From NCBI GenBank assembly GCA_965220775.1, contig OZ244845.1, positions 1,488,001 through 1,552,000 of the forward strand: a stretch of 64,000 nt of DNA, read 5' to 3'. The position numbers were made by a program, and so were the translations under genes. The DNA is from G963664835 sp965220775 (GTDB lineage Bacteria; Chloroflexota; UBA6077; FW602-bin22; JBCLEL01). This document shows positions 50,278 to 59,408 of the stretch, one piece after another (position 1 is the first letter of the stretch; each line of letters begins with the position of its first letter). The notes beneath the pieces were generated by a model. That model did no database searches, was not told the origin of the DNA, and saw only the letters and a list, made by a program, of their open reading frames with translations.

Positions 50278-50410
50278 TTTGTTTTGCAAAAAAGCTCGCT
50301 TTTTCCGGTGGATACGGACCATTTCTTGTACGCAGCCGAGTTTGTTTTGCAAAAATTAGTTTTTTCCGGCAGGTATGGACCCCTACCTGAACGGCGGGGA
50401 TTTGTTTTGC
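50278..50410 (+). repeat. Degenerate tandem repeat, units of about 60-63 bases beginning TTTGTTTTGC
   Basis: Unit starts at 50278, 50341 and 50401 share TTTGTTTTGCAA. The first two also share a following (A)n-gap-(T)n CCGG block and GG(A/T)TA(C/T)GGACC or its close variant. AAAAAAGCTCGCTTTTT in the first unit can form a hairpin. The same core occurs twice after the intact ribH gene. Confidence 0.65.
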
Positions 50411-50794
50411 AATTTCGTATTTGCGGTTTGGGCTGTCGTTAGCGTACATTTGTTCTTCTGGACTGATTTTACCAGATATTCGTCGTTGACGCCGGCGAAT
50501 TGCTGATTGGTTGCTTAAGGAAGGAGCGCCCGCATTCCTGCCCGTTTCAGGGTGCGGGTCAAGCTCAAATCCTATCCAGTTGAGGGCGGCGGGAGGACCT
50601 CGCTCCTCGATGTGTCAGTCTTGGGCACTAGCCTACGCAAGCACGCTTTGTGCAAAATGCAACGTGTACTGTTCGGGCCGTTGTCTCTCAGGAGTCAAAA
50701 GGCATCCGACACGAGTTTATTCCAGGCGCATGTTCGTGTCTGCTCCTTCAGAGTTTAGCGATAGAGGGAGGAACACGAGAAAGCTTGTAACCCG
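50411..50794. other. Intergenic stretch without a supported gene
   Basis: About 380 bases between the repeat array and the 3' end of the retropepsin-like gene. A 123-codon plus-strand frame from 50511 runs antisense into that gene and is Cys/Arg/Ser-rich without family resemblance, so it is not called. Confidence 0.45.
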
Positions 50795-51238
50795 CTACTC
50801 GGCGCGAATCGTAACAGCACCCGATTTTCCGTCGTATGTCATTTCGAAATTGCGTAAGAAGGTTCTGCCGATTAACGCGTAGTGTGGCTGTCCACCGGCA
50901 GTTAGATGAATACCGACAAGGGGGCCCAGGATGTTGACATTGAGGTTTGGTATGTGTATCTGCGCCAAGTGCACGTTAACCTCATCTGGTCCACTGATGC
51001 CCGCGACCAACCGTCGGTCGACAATCGGCAGGTCCAGAGTCATAGCAAGGGCCGAGTCAATGCAACTTTCGTATGCCCCAGTATCGACCAGAGCCGGCAG
51101 CTGATTCGTTGGCAGATCGGGTCGGTCGCTCAAGCCAACCCGGAAGCCGTCATCAAAGCCAATCATCACGTAAAGGGTTGGGCCGTGCAGCATCAACCCA
51201 TTAGGGTCGTCGAAACCGCAATCAACCCTTGGCATCAA
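50795..51238 (-). CDS. Retropepsin-like (clan AA) aspartic protease
   Basis: A 147-residue single-domain aspartic protease-like protein. The catalytic motif is LPALVDTGAYESCIDSALA (Asp-Thr-Gly near residue 52). The second half carries the family's hydrophobic-Gly motif HYALIGRTFLRNFEMTYDG. One copy of the DTG motif means it must dimerise to be active, like retroviral proteases. No membrane segment or signal peptide is visible, so it probably acts in the cytoplasm. It overlaps by 17 bases a small upstream gene (51222-51470), with which it appears to be co-translated. The substrate is unknown. Confidence 0.8.
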   Translation of the reverse strand: MMPRVDCGFDDPNGLMLHGPTLYVMIGFDDGFRVGLSDRPDLPTNQLPALVDTGAYESCIDSALAMTLDLPIVDRRLVAGISGPDEVNVHLAQIHIPNLNVNILGPLVGIHLTAGGQPHYALIGRTFLRNFEMTYDGKSGAVTIRAE

Positions 51239-51470
51239 TTCTCCGATATTGCACGGAAGCAGGCAGTCTCACGGGTGGGGTGCCGACCTGCCTGATCAAG
51301 TACGGGCCGCGACCAAAGCGCTCGGTTGCGTCACTAGCTGCCTCCTCAAACTCTTTGTAGGTTCCAATCAATTCCTTGTTATGGAAAACTACCCATTCCC
51401 CGAAGTGTTGGGCTTCAAGGCCGTTCCGCATATCTTCGTAAGCGGCAATCTCATCCGTCAATGTAGCCAC
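51222..51470 (-). CDS. Small protein, DUF5678-like, partner of the retropepsin-like protease
   Basis: An 82-residue protein with the pattern LEAQHFGEWVVFHNKELIGT, YKEFEEAASDATERFGRGPY and LIRQVGTPP, which resembles the small DUF5678-type proteins (an opening aromatic strand, a helix, and a closing FLIRQIG strand). Such genes are often found overlapping retropepsin-like protease genes, as here (17-base overlap). A substrate, chaperone or antitoxin-like role is possible. None is established from the sequence. Confidence 0.65.
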   Translation of the reverse strand: MATLTDEIAAYEDMRNGLEAQHFGEWVVFHNKELIGTYKEFEEAASDATERFGRGPYLIRQVGTPPVRLPASVQYRRIDAKG

Positions 51471-51801
51471 GATCTACCTCCTACCCTTCGGATTATAGGG
51501 TATAAGCCGAGTAGTCAAATGCGGAGTCTGAGAACATCGTCAACCGGAGATGCCGGCTTGCGATTGGTAGAATGACGGCGACCAACCTGGGTCTGATCCT
51601 AGGGCCGGCTAGGCGTCCACCGTACTGTTTTTCTGTGGATTGCCGCACGGATCGCCAACTTGCAACGATGGAAGATTCCGGCGCGCAGTATAATTGGTAC
51701 GGCTAGCTAGCTGGACCAGAGCAGGCGGACGGTTGTTCGCCGCCGGAGACGAGGATCTGGTTCGGCACATTCAGACGCTGTCTGCGAGCCAGGAGAATAG
51801 T

Positions 51802-52416
51802 TTGGAGCAAGCTACTACACTAACCAGAATAGAGACACGAGTCGACCGGGAGCGAATCGCGCGTGCAGTGAAAGAGATCCTGATGGCCATCGGCGACGAT
51901 CCGGCTAGAGAGGGACTGCTGTACACGCCGGACCGGGTTGGCGAGATGTTTGGCGAGCTTTTCAGCGGATTGTCGCAAGACCCGGTCGCCGAGCTGTCGG
52001 TCGGTTTCGAAGAAGGCTACAACGGGCTAATAGTACTGGGGGACATACCGTTTTACAGTCTGTGCGAGCATCACCTGTTGCCGTTCTATGGGGTGGCCCA
52101 CGTGGGCTACGTAGCGGCCGGACGAGTCGTCGGACTCAGCAAACTAGCGCGGATCGTCGATATTCTGGCCCGGCGGCCGCAGTTGCAGGAACGACTGACC
52201 AACCAGGTCGCCGACGTGCTATGCGAGGGATTGACCTGCGCCGGCGCGGCTGTGGTTACCGAGGCGACCCATATGTGCATCGCGATGCGAGGGGTGCACA
52301 AGCCGGACGCGGTAATGACGACTTCAACCTATCGAGGGGTACTGAAGGACGACGACTCGCAGCGTGAGGAGTTCTGGCGACTAGTCAGACAATCGGGACA
52401 GCCTACGGTCCGTTGA
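51802..52416 (+). CDS. folE: GTP cyclohydrolase I
   Basis: Converts GTP to 7,8-dihydroneopterin triphosphate, the first step of folate synthesis. The zinc-site Cys and His are in YSLCEHHLLPFYG, with the second Cys in THMCIAMRGV. Other landmarks are GLLYTPDRVGEMFGELFSGL and VVGLSKLARIVDILARRPQL, QERLTNQV. The frame is open from 51694, but AGGAG 6 bases before a TTG at 51802 gives MEQATTLTRIETRVDRERIA, matching the usual start (204 residues). The end overlaps folB by 4 bases. Confidence 0.94.
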   Translation: MEQATTLTRIETRVDRERIARAVKEILMAIGDDPAREGLLYTPDRVGEMFGELFSGLSQDPVAELSVGFEEGYNGLIVLGDIPFYSLCEHHLLPFYGVAHVGYVAAGRVVGLSKLARIVDILARRPQLQERLTNQVADVLCEGLTCAGAAVVTEATHMCIAMRGVHKPDAVMTTSTYRGVLKDDDSQREEFWRLVRQSGQPTVR

Positions 52417-52784
52417 ATCGCGACAAGATAGTAATCAGCGGTCTAACGTTCTACGGCTACCACGGCGTCCATCCGGAGGAAAAGGTTCTGGGGCAGCGGT
52501 TCACGGTAGACGTGGAGATCGGCCTGGATCTCACCAAGGCTGGGATCAGCGACAACTTAAACGATACGGCCAACTACTCGGAAGTCCAGAGGATTGTCGG
52601 CACCATAGTCGAGGGCCCCGCACGTAATCTCATCGAGGCAGTCGCCGAGCATATTGCTCAATCTCTGCTGACGGAGACTCCGGCGGAGTGGGTTCTAGTG
52701 CGCCTGAGCAAGCCTTCGGCACCGATGAAAGGGAACGCGACGGGCTCGGTCGCGGTCGAGGTCCGGCGCGAGCGGCCGATCTAA
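52413..52784 (+). CDS. folB: Dihydroneopterin aldolase
   Basis: Cleaves dihydroneopterin to 6-hydroxymethyl-dihydropterin in folate synthesis. The 123-residue sequence has the family opening DKIVISGLTFYGYHGVHPEE with the active-site Glu, the acidic NYSEVQRIVGTIVEG region, and the catalytic Lys in VRLSKPSAPMKG. Translation begins at TTG 52413 inside the folE stop (TTGA), a 4-base overlap, so the two enzymes are coupled. The following gene is on the opposite strand and overlaps by 4 bases at the end. Confidence 0.93.
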   Translation: MNRDKIVISGLTFYGYHGVHPEEKVLGQRFTVDVEIGLDLTKAGISDNLNDTANYSEVQRIVGTIVEGPARNLIEAVAEHIAQSLLTETPAEWVLVRLSKPSAPMKGNATGSVAVEVRRERPI

Positions 52785-53887
52785 CAGACGAGCGCATCCT
52801 CCAGGGCGGCCAAAGTCTCCTCGGCACAGCGCCGCCAGGTGAACCGGCCGGCCCGGCGCAATCCCCTATCGGCCAGCTCTTCGCGCAGGGTCGGATCTGA
52901 AGTGAGTTGGATCAAGCTTCGCCCGATGGCCGCCGTGTCGTGCGGAGGCACCATCAGTCCGGCATCGCCAACCACTTCCGGCAGCGAGGTGGTGTTCGAC
53001 GCGACGACCGGAGTGCCGCAGGCCATCGCTTCCAGCGCCGGCAGTCCGAATCCTTCGTACCACGATACCAAGACAAGCCCGACCGCGCCGGCAATCAGCC
53101 CAGGCATCAGAACATCGGGAGTGTAACCGATGAATTTGACCTTTGGACCTAGGTCCAGGCTTTGGGCCCGGGACCTAATCTCAGAGGCTCGATAGCCGTC
53201 TTCGCCGGCCAAAACCAGGGCCGGCAGCGCCGGATCTTCAGCCAAGGCAAGCTTGTATCCGCTCAGCAGGTTGATCAGGTTCTTGCGCATCTGGATAGTG
53301 CCGACGTACAGAAAATACCGCTCGGGTAGCCCGAGTCGTGAGCGTACTCGCTCGCTCTCCGACCTTGCCGCCGGCGAGAAGCGCGGCTCCACTCCCAAGT
53401 GGACGGTGCACGGCGTCGAAGCGGTCCGGCCAGATACTCGCCCCACGTCGCCGGCGGTTGCGTGAGAGTCGACAATCACGACCTTGGCCCTCCGTAGGTT
53501 CCAGAGCGTCGACAATCGCAGATACCACCAGTCGGTCCAACTATAAGCGCCCGGAACATAGAGATAGCCTACGTCGTGGATAGTGACGGCGGTGCGCTGA
53601 GGATGGATCAGCGGCAGGACGTGGGACGGTACGAAGAGCAGGTCAGGCGGATTATTGAGCATCTCCAAGGACAGCCGGCCGTGGGTCCAAAACCTGGGGC
53701 TGGGCATACATCGACACTCGGCACGGTCCGCGAAATCTCGCGGCGGCTCCGAGGAGTTGAAGTAGAGCGTGATGCGATGGCGGGTGTTTAGCCGGAGCAA
53801 GTGGTCGATGACCTGCCGGGAGTAGTTCTCGGTGCCGGTCCTGATGCTCAGGTCGGCCCGGCTTGCGTCTATACCTATCCAGCTCAT
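52781..53887 (-). CDS. Glycosyltransferase family 4 (GT-B) protein
   Basis: A 368-residue GT-B glycosyltransferase. The N-terminal domain has GIDASRADLSIRTGTENYSR, a donor-independent HDVGYLYVPGAYS loop and the bridging VDSHATAGDV. The C-terminal domain has RYFLYVGTIQMRKNLINLL, VKFIGYTPDVLMPGLIAGA and the E-x7-E motif in SWYEGFGLPALEAMACGTPV. It transfers an activated sugar, possibly to a cell-surface polymer or lipid. The acceptor is unknown. It is a single gene with its 3' end touching folB. Confidence 0.9.
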   Translation of the reverse strand: MSWIGIDASRADLSIRTGTENYSRQVIDHLLRLNTRHRITLYFNSSEPPRDFADRAECRCMPSPRFWTHGRLSLEMLNNPPDLLFVPSHVLPLIHPQRTAVTIHDVGYLYVPGAYSWTDWWYLRLSTLWNLRRAKVVIVDSHATAGDVGRVSGRTASTPCTVHLGVEPRFSPAARSESERVRSRLGLPERYFLYVGTIQMRKNLINLLSGYKLALAEDPALPALVLAGEDGYRASEIRSRAQSLDLGPKVKFIGYTPDVLMPGLIAGAVGLVLVSWYEGFGLPALEAMACGTPVVASNTTSLPEVVGDAGLMVPPHDTAAIGRSLIQLTSDPTLREELADRGLRRAGRFTWRRCAEETLAALEDALVC

Positions 53888-54291
53888 TCGTTCAAATTAT
53901 GGGGTACAGCCAAGTTGTGTTGACATTTTCAACTTACACGTCCGAGTCAGCCGGGGTTGCGCCCAATTAGGTCGAGCGTACGCTCCTTCCGATCGAATCG
54001 ATCTTCAATCGCATCGAGCCGGCCCATGAACAGGATAACGGTTCGTGAATCCCTCCACCAAGTCGTTGATTCGCAGAGTTTGTGTAGTTTCGTTCGAAAT
54101 AATGACGCCGCGAGGCGTTCTCATATGTGGAGTATCTGGTTTCCCGGCTCCACCGGCTTGACGAATTCGGTGACGGCAGACATCTTTCTACGCACCCATA
54201 GATCAGAGTGGGTGCTGTGGCCGGACCGCCAATTGGACGGCAGCTCAACAGATGACCGGAACCATCTTTTCCCGTACCGAAACGACACACC
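53888..54291. other. Intergenic stretch without a supported gene
   Basis: About 400 bases between the glycosyltransferase start and the mreD stop. Overlapping open frames of about 110 codons occur on both strands (53957-54295 plus, 53967-54290 minus), mirror each other and show no family features. Confidence 0.45.
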
Positions 54292-54771
54292 CTAATATGC
54301 TGCGTCGGCGATGAACTGATTTCGGACGAAGTTAATCAGCCAGAAGATGAGCAACCCGGCGACCGAGTCAACCAAGGTAGCGGGAAGCACGACCAACGCT
54401 ACGGTGGCCGGCCATTCGCCGGGTGCTCCGAATATGACCAATACCAGATTGGCAGTGAGATTGTAGAGGATGCTCGCAACCGGAATTACCGCAAATGGCA
54501 GAAGGGAGTGGTAAGCAGGTATCAAGACCTTGAAGAAACCGGCCAACGCGACGACTGGCACCAACGCGAATATGTAAGTCCCAAACGGCGCCAACGACAT
54601 CAGGTCCAAGAAAATGCCGCCAAGGATCGCCCAGACGACCCCATCATCTACGTCCTTGATCAATATCCAGCAAACGACCAGTATCATCACCAAGTCGATT
54701 CTCAAACCAAGCACTTTTAGGTAGGGAAGTACCGTCGCTTGAGACAACGCCGCGAGGAACATAAGCGGCAA
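54292..54771 (-). CDS. mreD: Rod shape-determining protein MreD
   Basis: A 159-residue integral membrane protein with about five helices (FLAALSQATVLPYLKVLGLR, IDLVMILVVCWILI, VWAILGGIFLDLMSLAPFGT, and PATLVDSVAGLLIFWLINF). The Gly-Gly-x3-Asp-hydrophobic motif GGIFLDLMS is typical of MreD. It helps couple MreB filaments to the cell-wall elongation machinery. The start is unclear: TTG 54771 is the first ordinary start codon and an ATG at 54762 follows, but the frame is open further upstream. It is third in mreB-mreC-mreD order on the minus strand. Confidence 0.87.
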   Translation of the reverse strand: MPLMFLAALSQATVLPYLKVLGLRIDLVMILVVCWILIKDVDDGVVWAILGGIFLDLMSLAPFGTYIFALVPVVALAGFFKVLIPAYHSLLPFAVIPVASILYNLTANLVLVIFGAPGEWPATVALVVLPATLVDSVAGLLIFWLINFVRNQFIADAAY

Positions 54772-54898
54772 CGATACGTAAAGAGGAGTTATCGGAACTT
54801 CCTCGCGTAACTCATCGGCACTATTGGCGATCCTATTCGCAGATCCAACTGGCTGTAAGACTGGGCTGCGGCCCTACCCTGAAGCAGATGCGGACACC

Positions 54899-55711
54899 TC
54901 AATCCAACTGGATAGGCAGATGATTGGTAACCACCAACACCGACTCGAGGCGGTCGAATTCGACAGCCGGCTCAATAGTGGCCTCCTGAAACATGTCGAT
55001 ATCACGTTGTCGAACGCCGATCACCCGGCCAATGATAATGCCTTCAGGAAACACTCCGCCCAAACCGGATGTCACTACCAGATCGCCGGGCCGAATCTCG
55101 TGACCCTGCGGCACAAACTTCATGATCAGCCGGCCTGTCCGCGATCCAACGACGATACCCCGCGCGCGCGAACTCAATACAACCCCATTGGTCGAGGCGC
55201 CCACGTCGGTAATCATTAGCGCTTTCGAAACGGTTGAGCTGACCCGGATGATCTGACCGACCAGCCCGCGCGGTGTCATCACTGTCATCCCGACTTCCAA
55301 GCCGTGCATCGACCCTCTGTCCAAGACGATCGACTGTACTAGGTCGCCGGAATCGAACGCGACAATCTTGGCGCCGATCCACTGGTAGTCGGGCCGCGCC
55401 TCGCGGAGGCCTAACCTTGCCTGCAGCTGCTCGACCTCACGCTCAAGGTAAAGCAGCCGGGCGTTTTCCATGCTGAGGCGTTCGACTTCGGCACGCAAGC
55501 GCTGATTCTCTTCACGCAGTTCGGCGACGCTTTGCAGCGCGCCGCTGGCCCCGGTTATTGATTGGACCGGACCTGCGACGCTCAACTGTGCGGGGCCGAT
55601 TAGTTGGAAAATGCTGATTTCGAGGGCAGTGTATCCCGCGCTCCTGGCGAAGCTCAGCGCAAGAACGGAAACAGCCAACATGAATATCAGGTAAACCAGG
55701 CGGATCAGCAT
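54899..55711 (-). CDS. mreC: Rod shape-determining protein MreC
   Basis: A 270-residue membrane-anchored scaffold of the elongasome. One N-terminal membrane segment (LIRLVYLIFMLAVSVLALSF) is followed by a coiled coil (residues about 62-102, ELREENQRLRAEVERLSMEN) and the double beta-barrel domain (WIGAKIVAFDSGDLVQSIVL, MTPRGLVGQIIRVSS, DLVVTSGLGGVFPEGIIIGR). The short tail after residue 245 is normal for the family. It sits between mreB and mreD. Confidence 0.95.
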   Translation of the reverse strand: MLIRLVYLIFMLAVSVLALSFARSAGYTALEISIFQLIGPAQLSVAGPVQSITGASGALQSVAELREENQRLRAEVERLSMENARLLYLEREVEQLQARLGLREARPDYQWIGAKIVAFDSGDLVQSIVLDRGSMHGLEVGMTVMTPRGLVGQIIRVSSTVSKALMITDVGASTNGVVLSSRARGIVVGSRTGRLIMKFVPQGHEIRPGDLVVTSGLGGVFPEGIIIGRVIGVRQRDIDMFQEATIEPAVEFDRLESVLVVTNHLPIQLD

Positions 55712-55741
55712 GCGGCGCTCTCCGCAGACGCCGGCCTCAGG

Positions 55742-56800
55742 TCAGCGCAGCGGATGTGCGAACTGGACCGGCACTTCAACTTTTTGAAGGATTTCGATCT
55801 CTTCCAATGACTCACCTGTACCGCGGACAACACAGGTGAGGGGATCGTCTGCCACGTATACGCGCATCTTGGTCTCACTACTCAGACGCCGGTCAATACC
55901 TTGGAGTAGAGCGCCGCCGCCGGCGAGTGCGATGCCGTGGGCCATAAGATCGGCGACAAGCTCTGGCGGTGTCTCTTCGATGGTTGTTCGGACCGCCTCG
56001 ACGATGGAGCCGACTGACCCTGAGATCGCATCTCTCACCTCGACGCTGCTGACGTCGATGGCGCGAGGAAGCCCGGTCACCAAATCACGTCCCCGCAACG
56101 TGACCATTCGCTCCTCGGGCAGTGGAAATGCAGAACCTGCCGCTATCTTGATCTCTTCGGCCATGCGTTCACCGATTAGCAGATTATATTTTTGCCGGGA
56201 GTAGTTGATAATGTCCTGGTCCATCTCATCGCCGGCGATGCGAATCGATGAGCTAACGACGATACCGCCAAGCGCGATGACGGCGACCTCGGTGGTGCCG
56301 CCGCCGATGTCCACAACCATCGAGCCGGCGGGTTCGGTGACGGGAAGGCCGGCCCCAATCGCCGCGGCCATCGGCTCTTCTATCAAATGTGCCCTGCGAG
56401 CGCCGGCGCTGAGTGCAGCGTCGTCAACCGCCATTTTCTCAACTTCGGTAGTTCCGCTGGGAATACCGATAACTACTCTGGGTTTGGCGATCATGCCCAA
56501 CTGCTGATGTACTTTGCCAATGAAGTACTTGAGCATCTGCTCGGTCACGTCGAAATCGCTGATCACGCCGTCTTTCAATGGCCTGACCGCAATGACGTTC
56601 GAAGGTGTCCGGCCCACCATCCTCTTGGCTTCCGCGCCGACCTGAAGGACGGCCTTGGTCTTGGCGTTCATCGCCACGACCGACGGTTCGTTGATGACGA
56701 TACCCTGTCCCCGAACGGTGACTAGAGTGTTGGCTGTTCCAAGGTCAATCCCTATGTCGTGTGAGAACAGACCGAGCAGGGCATCTATCGGGGACCACAT
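55742..56800 (-). CDS. mreB: Rod shape-determining protein MreB
   Basis: A 352-residue actin homologue that guides side-wall synthesis. The nucleotide-binding landmarks are the phosphate 1 loop DIGIDLGTANTLVTVRG, the phosphate 2 loop MVVDIGGGTTEVAVIALGG and the adenosine motif HGIALAGGGALLQGID. VVIGIPSGTTEVEK is also typical. The full length matches the family. It is first in the mreBCD cluster on the minus strand. Its neighbour on the other strand (the ThDP enzyme) begins about 540 bases away. Confidence 0.96.
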   Translation of the reverse strand: MWSPIDALLGLFSHDIGIDLGTANTLVTVRGQGIVINEPSVVAMNAKTKAVLQVGAEAKRMVGRTPSNVIAVRPLKDGVISDFDVTEQMLKYFIGKVHQQLGMIAKPRVVIGIPSGTTEVEKMAVDDAALSAGARRAHLIEEPMAAAIGAGLPVTEPAGSMVVDIGGGTTEVAVIALGGIVVSSSIRIAGDEMDQDIINYSRQKYNLLIGERMAEEIKIAAGSAFPLPEERMVTLRGRDLVTGLPRAIDVSSVEVRDAISGSVGSIVEAVRTTIEETPPELVADLMAHGIALAGGGALLQGIDRRLSSETKMRVYVADDPLTCVVRGTGESLEEIEILQKVEVPVQFAHPLR

Positions 56801-57336
56801 GACTGCGACTCCAAGTACGAGCGTGACGCCCTTCAGTCTAGACCCGAGGCAACAAAATCGACACTCCGAGTAGCGGAATGCGGTGAGCAGATTATACCAC
56901 GGTATTTTTTGCGGAAGAGGAGAACAACTTGACTCGCAACGTATCCAGGATTCCGAAGCGAGGCGCTCTGGGATGTGAGGTTTCTGAATATCGGCCCTGT
57001 ATCGGAGTATGGGGCACCTCTTCGATCGCCGGAATCGCCTGGGTCCTCGCGGAGGCTAGATATAGACAAATGAACACGGCCGGACGCCGGGCCCCTGGCT
57101 GGGGACAAGCACCAGCGCTGTCCGTGCTTCTTCGAATTCCCGGCTCCGTGGGAATGGCGAGGAGGGCGAGTGATGAGCGTCGAAATAGACTTTCTTGGGT
57201 TCTCGCTGCACCTGCGTCGGGCGAGCGGTACGCGCAGCCGGCCGCCAATGAATTGTGCTATATATGGATACCAAGATTAAGCAGGCCTTGGGACGCGCAT
57301 TCTGTCACGGCGAAATACAGTCGAGGAGATCGAATA
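56801..57336. other. Divergent promoter region between mreB and the IolD-type gene
   Basis: About 535 bases. The IolD-type frame stays open upstream to 56929, but these 136 codons (Arg/Ala/Gly-rich, no family similarity) are not needed for the enzyme and lack a ribosome site, so I treat them as non-coding. Promoters for both units should lie here. Confidence 0.5.
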
Positions 57337-59220
57337 ATGAGAAGGGACACCATCCGTCTAACCATGGCGCAGGCGCTCGTGAAGTATCTTCAGGTGCAGT
57401 ATAGCGAGCGGGATGGAGGGACCCGCCGGCTCATTCCCGGGATATTTGGGATCTTCGGACACGGCAACGTCGCCGGACTTGGACAGGCCCTGATCGAGTA
57501 TGGGCAAGACCTGCCTTATTACCAGCCGTGCAACGAGCAGTCGATGGTCCATACAGCTATTGGGTTCGCCAAAGCAAACCTCCGGCTGGCGACGCTCGCT
57601 TGTACATCATCCATCGGTCCAGGCGCAACGAACATGTTGTCCGGCGCGGCGACGGCGACGCTCAATCGCCTGCCAGTTCTGCTGTTGCCTTCCGATTACT
57701 ATGCCACCCGGCACCAGGGGCCGGTTCTTCAGCAGCTGGAGCATCCGATCTCGGCCGACGTAAGCGTGAACGATTGCTTCCGGCCGATCAGTCGATTCTT
57801 CGACCGAGTAAGCCGTCCCGAGCAGCTGTTGACAGCATTGCCGGAGGCGATGCGAGTCCTCACGAGTCCCGCCGACGCCGGCGCCGTAACCTTGGCGCTG
57901 CCGCAGGACGTCCAGGCGCACGCTTACGATTACCCGCTACAATTCTTCGAGGAACGCACTTGGCGGGTCGAGCGCCGGCTGCCGGACCCCAAGCGAATCT
58001 CCGAGGCGGTAGCTCTGCTAAAAGCGGCCGATCGGCCCATGATTATCGCCGGCGGGGGTGTGCACTATTCCGAGGCGTGGAAAGAGCTTGCGGAGCTCTC
58101 GGAAGAGTTCGGAGTACCGGTCGGCGAGACGCATGGCGGCAAGGGCGCTATCCAGAGCCGATCGGACCTATTGCTTGGTGGCGTCGGCGTCACCGGCACG
58201 CCGAGCGCGGCCAAGATTGCCGGTCAAGCCGACCTGGTCATCTCGATAGGGGCCCGGATGGGCGACTTCGCAACCGGCTCCCGGTCGCTGTTTCAACACG
58301 CCGATGTCAAGTTCATAAGCATCAACGTGGGTGATCAAGATGCCCACAAGTTGGGCGCGCTGCCAATCATTGCGGATGCGCGCGAAGCGATAAGTGCGTT
58401 GGCCGCGGCGGCGCGAGCAGCCGGTATTCAGCCCGACCAGGCGTATGTCCGCGAGGCAATCTCGGCCAAAACAGCCTGGGAAACGCAGCTGACCGAGGAA
58501 GTCTATCAGCAGGTGCCCGGCGAGGCGATGAGCCAAGGACAGCTCTTGGAGGTGCTAAATGAAGAGGCGACGGACGGCGACGTCGTGGTCGCGGCCGCCG
58601 GCGGACCGCCAGGGGACGTTCACAAGATCTGGGACTGCAGCGACGGGCGGACCGCCCACATCGAGTTCGGCTACTCTTGCATGGGGTACGAACTGTCGGC
58701 TGGCCTAGGTGTCCGGATGACACAGCCGGATGGTGAAGTCATCGTGTTCATTGGCGACGGAACCTATCTGATGAATCCGATGGAGATTGTGACAGCCGTT
58801 CAAGAGGGTCTCAAGGTGACGGTGGTGGTGGCGGATAACCACGGATACCAAGTGATTCGACAGCTCCAAATGGGTAAGGTCGGCCATAGCTTCGGCAATG
58901 AGTTTCGTGCCCGCGACGCCAACCTCAATCGGCTAGAGGGAGAGTATCTCTCGATCGACTTCGCCAAGAACGCCGAGAGTATGGGCGCACGCTCATGGCA
59001 CGTGGAGACCCCGGAAGAGCTTCGCCAGGCGCTGCGCGAGGCGAGAGACGAGGCGCGAACTTGCGTCATCGTGGCCGAGGTCGAGAAGCACCGGTACCTG
59101 CCGGCGGCCGGCGTCTGGTGGGATGTCGCCTCAGCCGAAGCGACCGGCGACTCGACTACTCGCGAACTGCGGGCGCAGTACGAGAAAGACCGCGACCTGC
59201 TCCAACGTCTGTATTACTAG
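57337..59220 (+). CDS. iolD: Thiamine-diphosphate enzyme, IolD-like (trihydroxycyclohexane-1,2-dione hydrolase type)
   Basis: A 627-residue ThDP enzyme closest in pattern to IolD, which opens the ring of the inositol-derived diketone. The N-terminal pyrimidine-binding domain has GIFGIFGHGNVAGLGQALIE and QPCNEQSMVHTAIGFAKANL. The C-terminal domain has the ThDP motif GDGTYLMNPMEIVTAVQEG with Asn in VVVADNHGYQVI. The FEERTWRVERRLPDPKRI linker is also IolD-like. The ATG at 57337 has GAGGAG 8 bases upstream. No other inositol genes are in view. A related acetolactate-synthase-like role cannot be excluded. Confidence 0.87.
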   Translation: MRRDTIRLTMAQALVKYLQVQYSERDGGTRRLIPGIFGIFGHGNVAGLGQALIEYGQDLPYYQPCNEQSMVHTAIGFAKANLRLATLACTSSIGPGATNMLSGAATATLNRLPVLLLPSDYYATRHQGPVLQQLEHPISADVSVNDCFRPISRFFDRVSRPEQLLTALPEAMRVLTSPADAGAVTLALPQDVQAHAYDYPLQFFEERTWRVERRLPDPKRISEAVALLKAADRPMIIAGGGVHYSEAWKELAELSEEFGVPVGETHGGKGAIQSRSDLLLGGVGVTGTPSAAKIAGQADLVISIGARMGDFATGSRSLFQHADVKFISINVGDQDAHKLGALPIIADAREAISALAAAARAAGIQPDQAYVREAISAKTAWETQLTEEVYQQVPGEAMSQGQLLEVLNEEATDGDVVVAAAGGPPGDVHKIWDCSDGRTAHIEFGYSCMGYELSAGLGVRMTQPDGEVIVFIGDGTYLMNPMEIVTAVQEGLKVTVVVADNHGYQVIRQLQMGKVGHSFGNEFRARDANLNRLEGEYLSIDFAKNAESMGARSWHVETPEELRQALREARDEARTCVIVAEVEKHRYLPAAGVWWDVASAEATGDSTTRELRAQYEKDRDLLQRLYY

Positions 59221-59408
59221 GTTGGGTGGGATATAGTCGAACAGGGTATTTAGCGGCGTAGTTCGACAAGCCCCTGCAAATCGCCTGGTTGACGCACACA
59301 TATCTGCGTGAAGCTGAGATAGAGTGGGCGGCCAAACTTGGGAGCGTCGGCAGTGGTCAGTCGACTCGCAGTTCGACAAGTCAGACATTCGAAGGAAGAG
59401 CTAAGAAG

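Noticed and set aside
50278..50410. CRISPR-like array
   Set aside because: Only three degenerate units. Similarity extends beyond the core into the spacer positions, there are no cas genes, and it fits a tandem repeat better.
50511..50882. 123-codon plus-strand frame
   Set aside because: Partly antisense to the retropepsin-like gene. Cys/Arg/Ser-rich with no motif.
56929..57336. 136-codon N-terminal extension of the IolD-type protein
   Set aside because: Composition is unlike the enzyme, there is no homology, and a good ribosome site precedes the ATG at 57337.
57528..58334. 268-codon plus-strand frame inside the IolD-type gene
   Set aside because: Out-of-frame shadow, Arg/Ala-rich, within a gene with intact ThDP-enzyme motifs.
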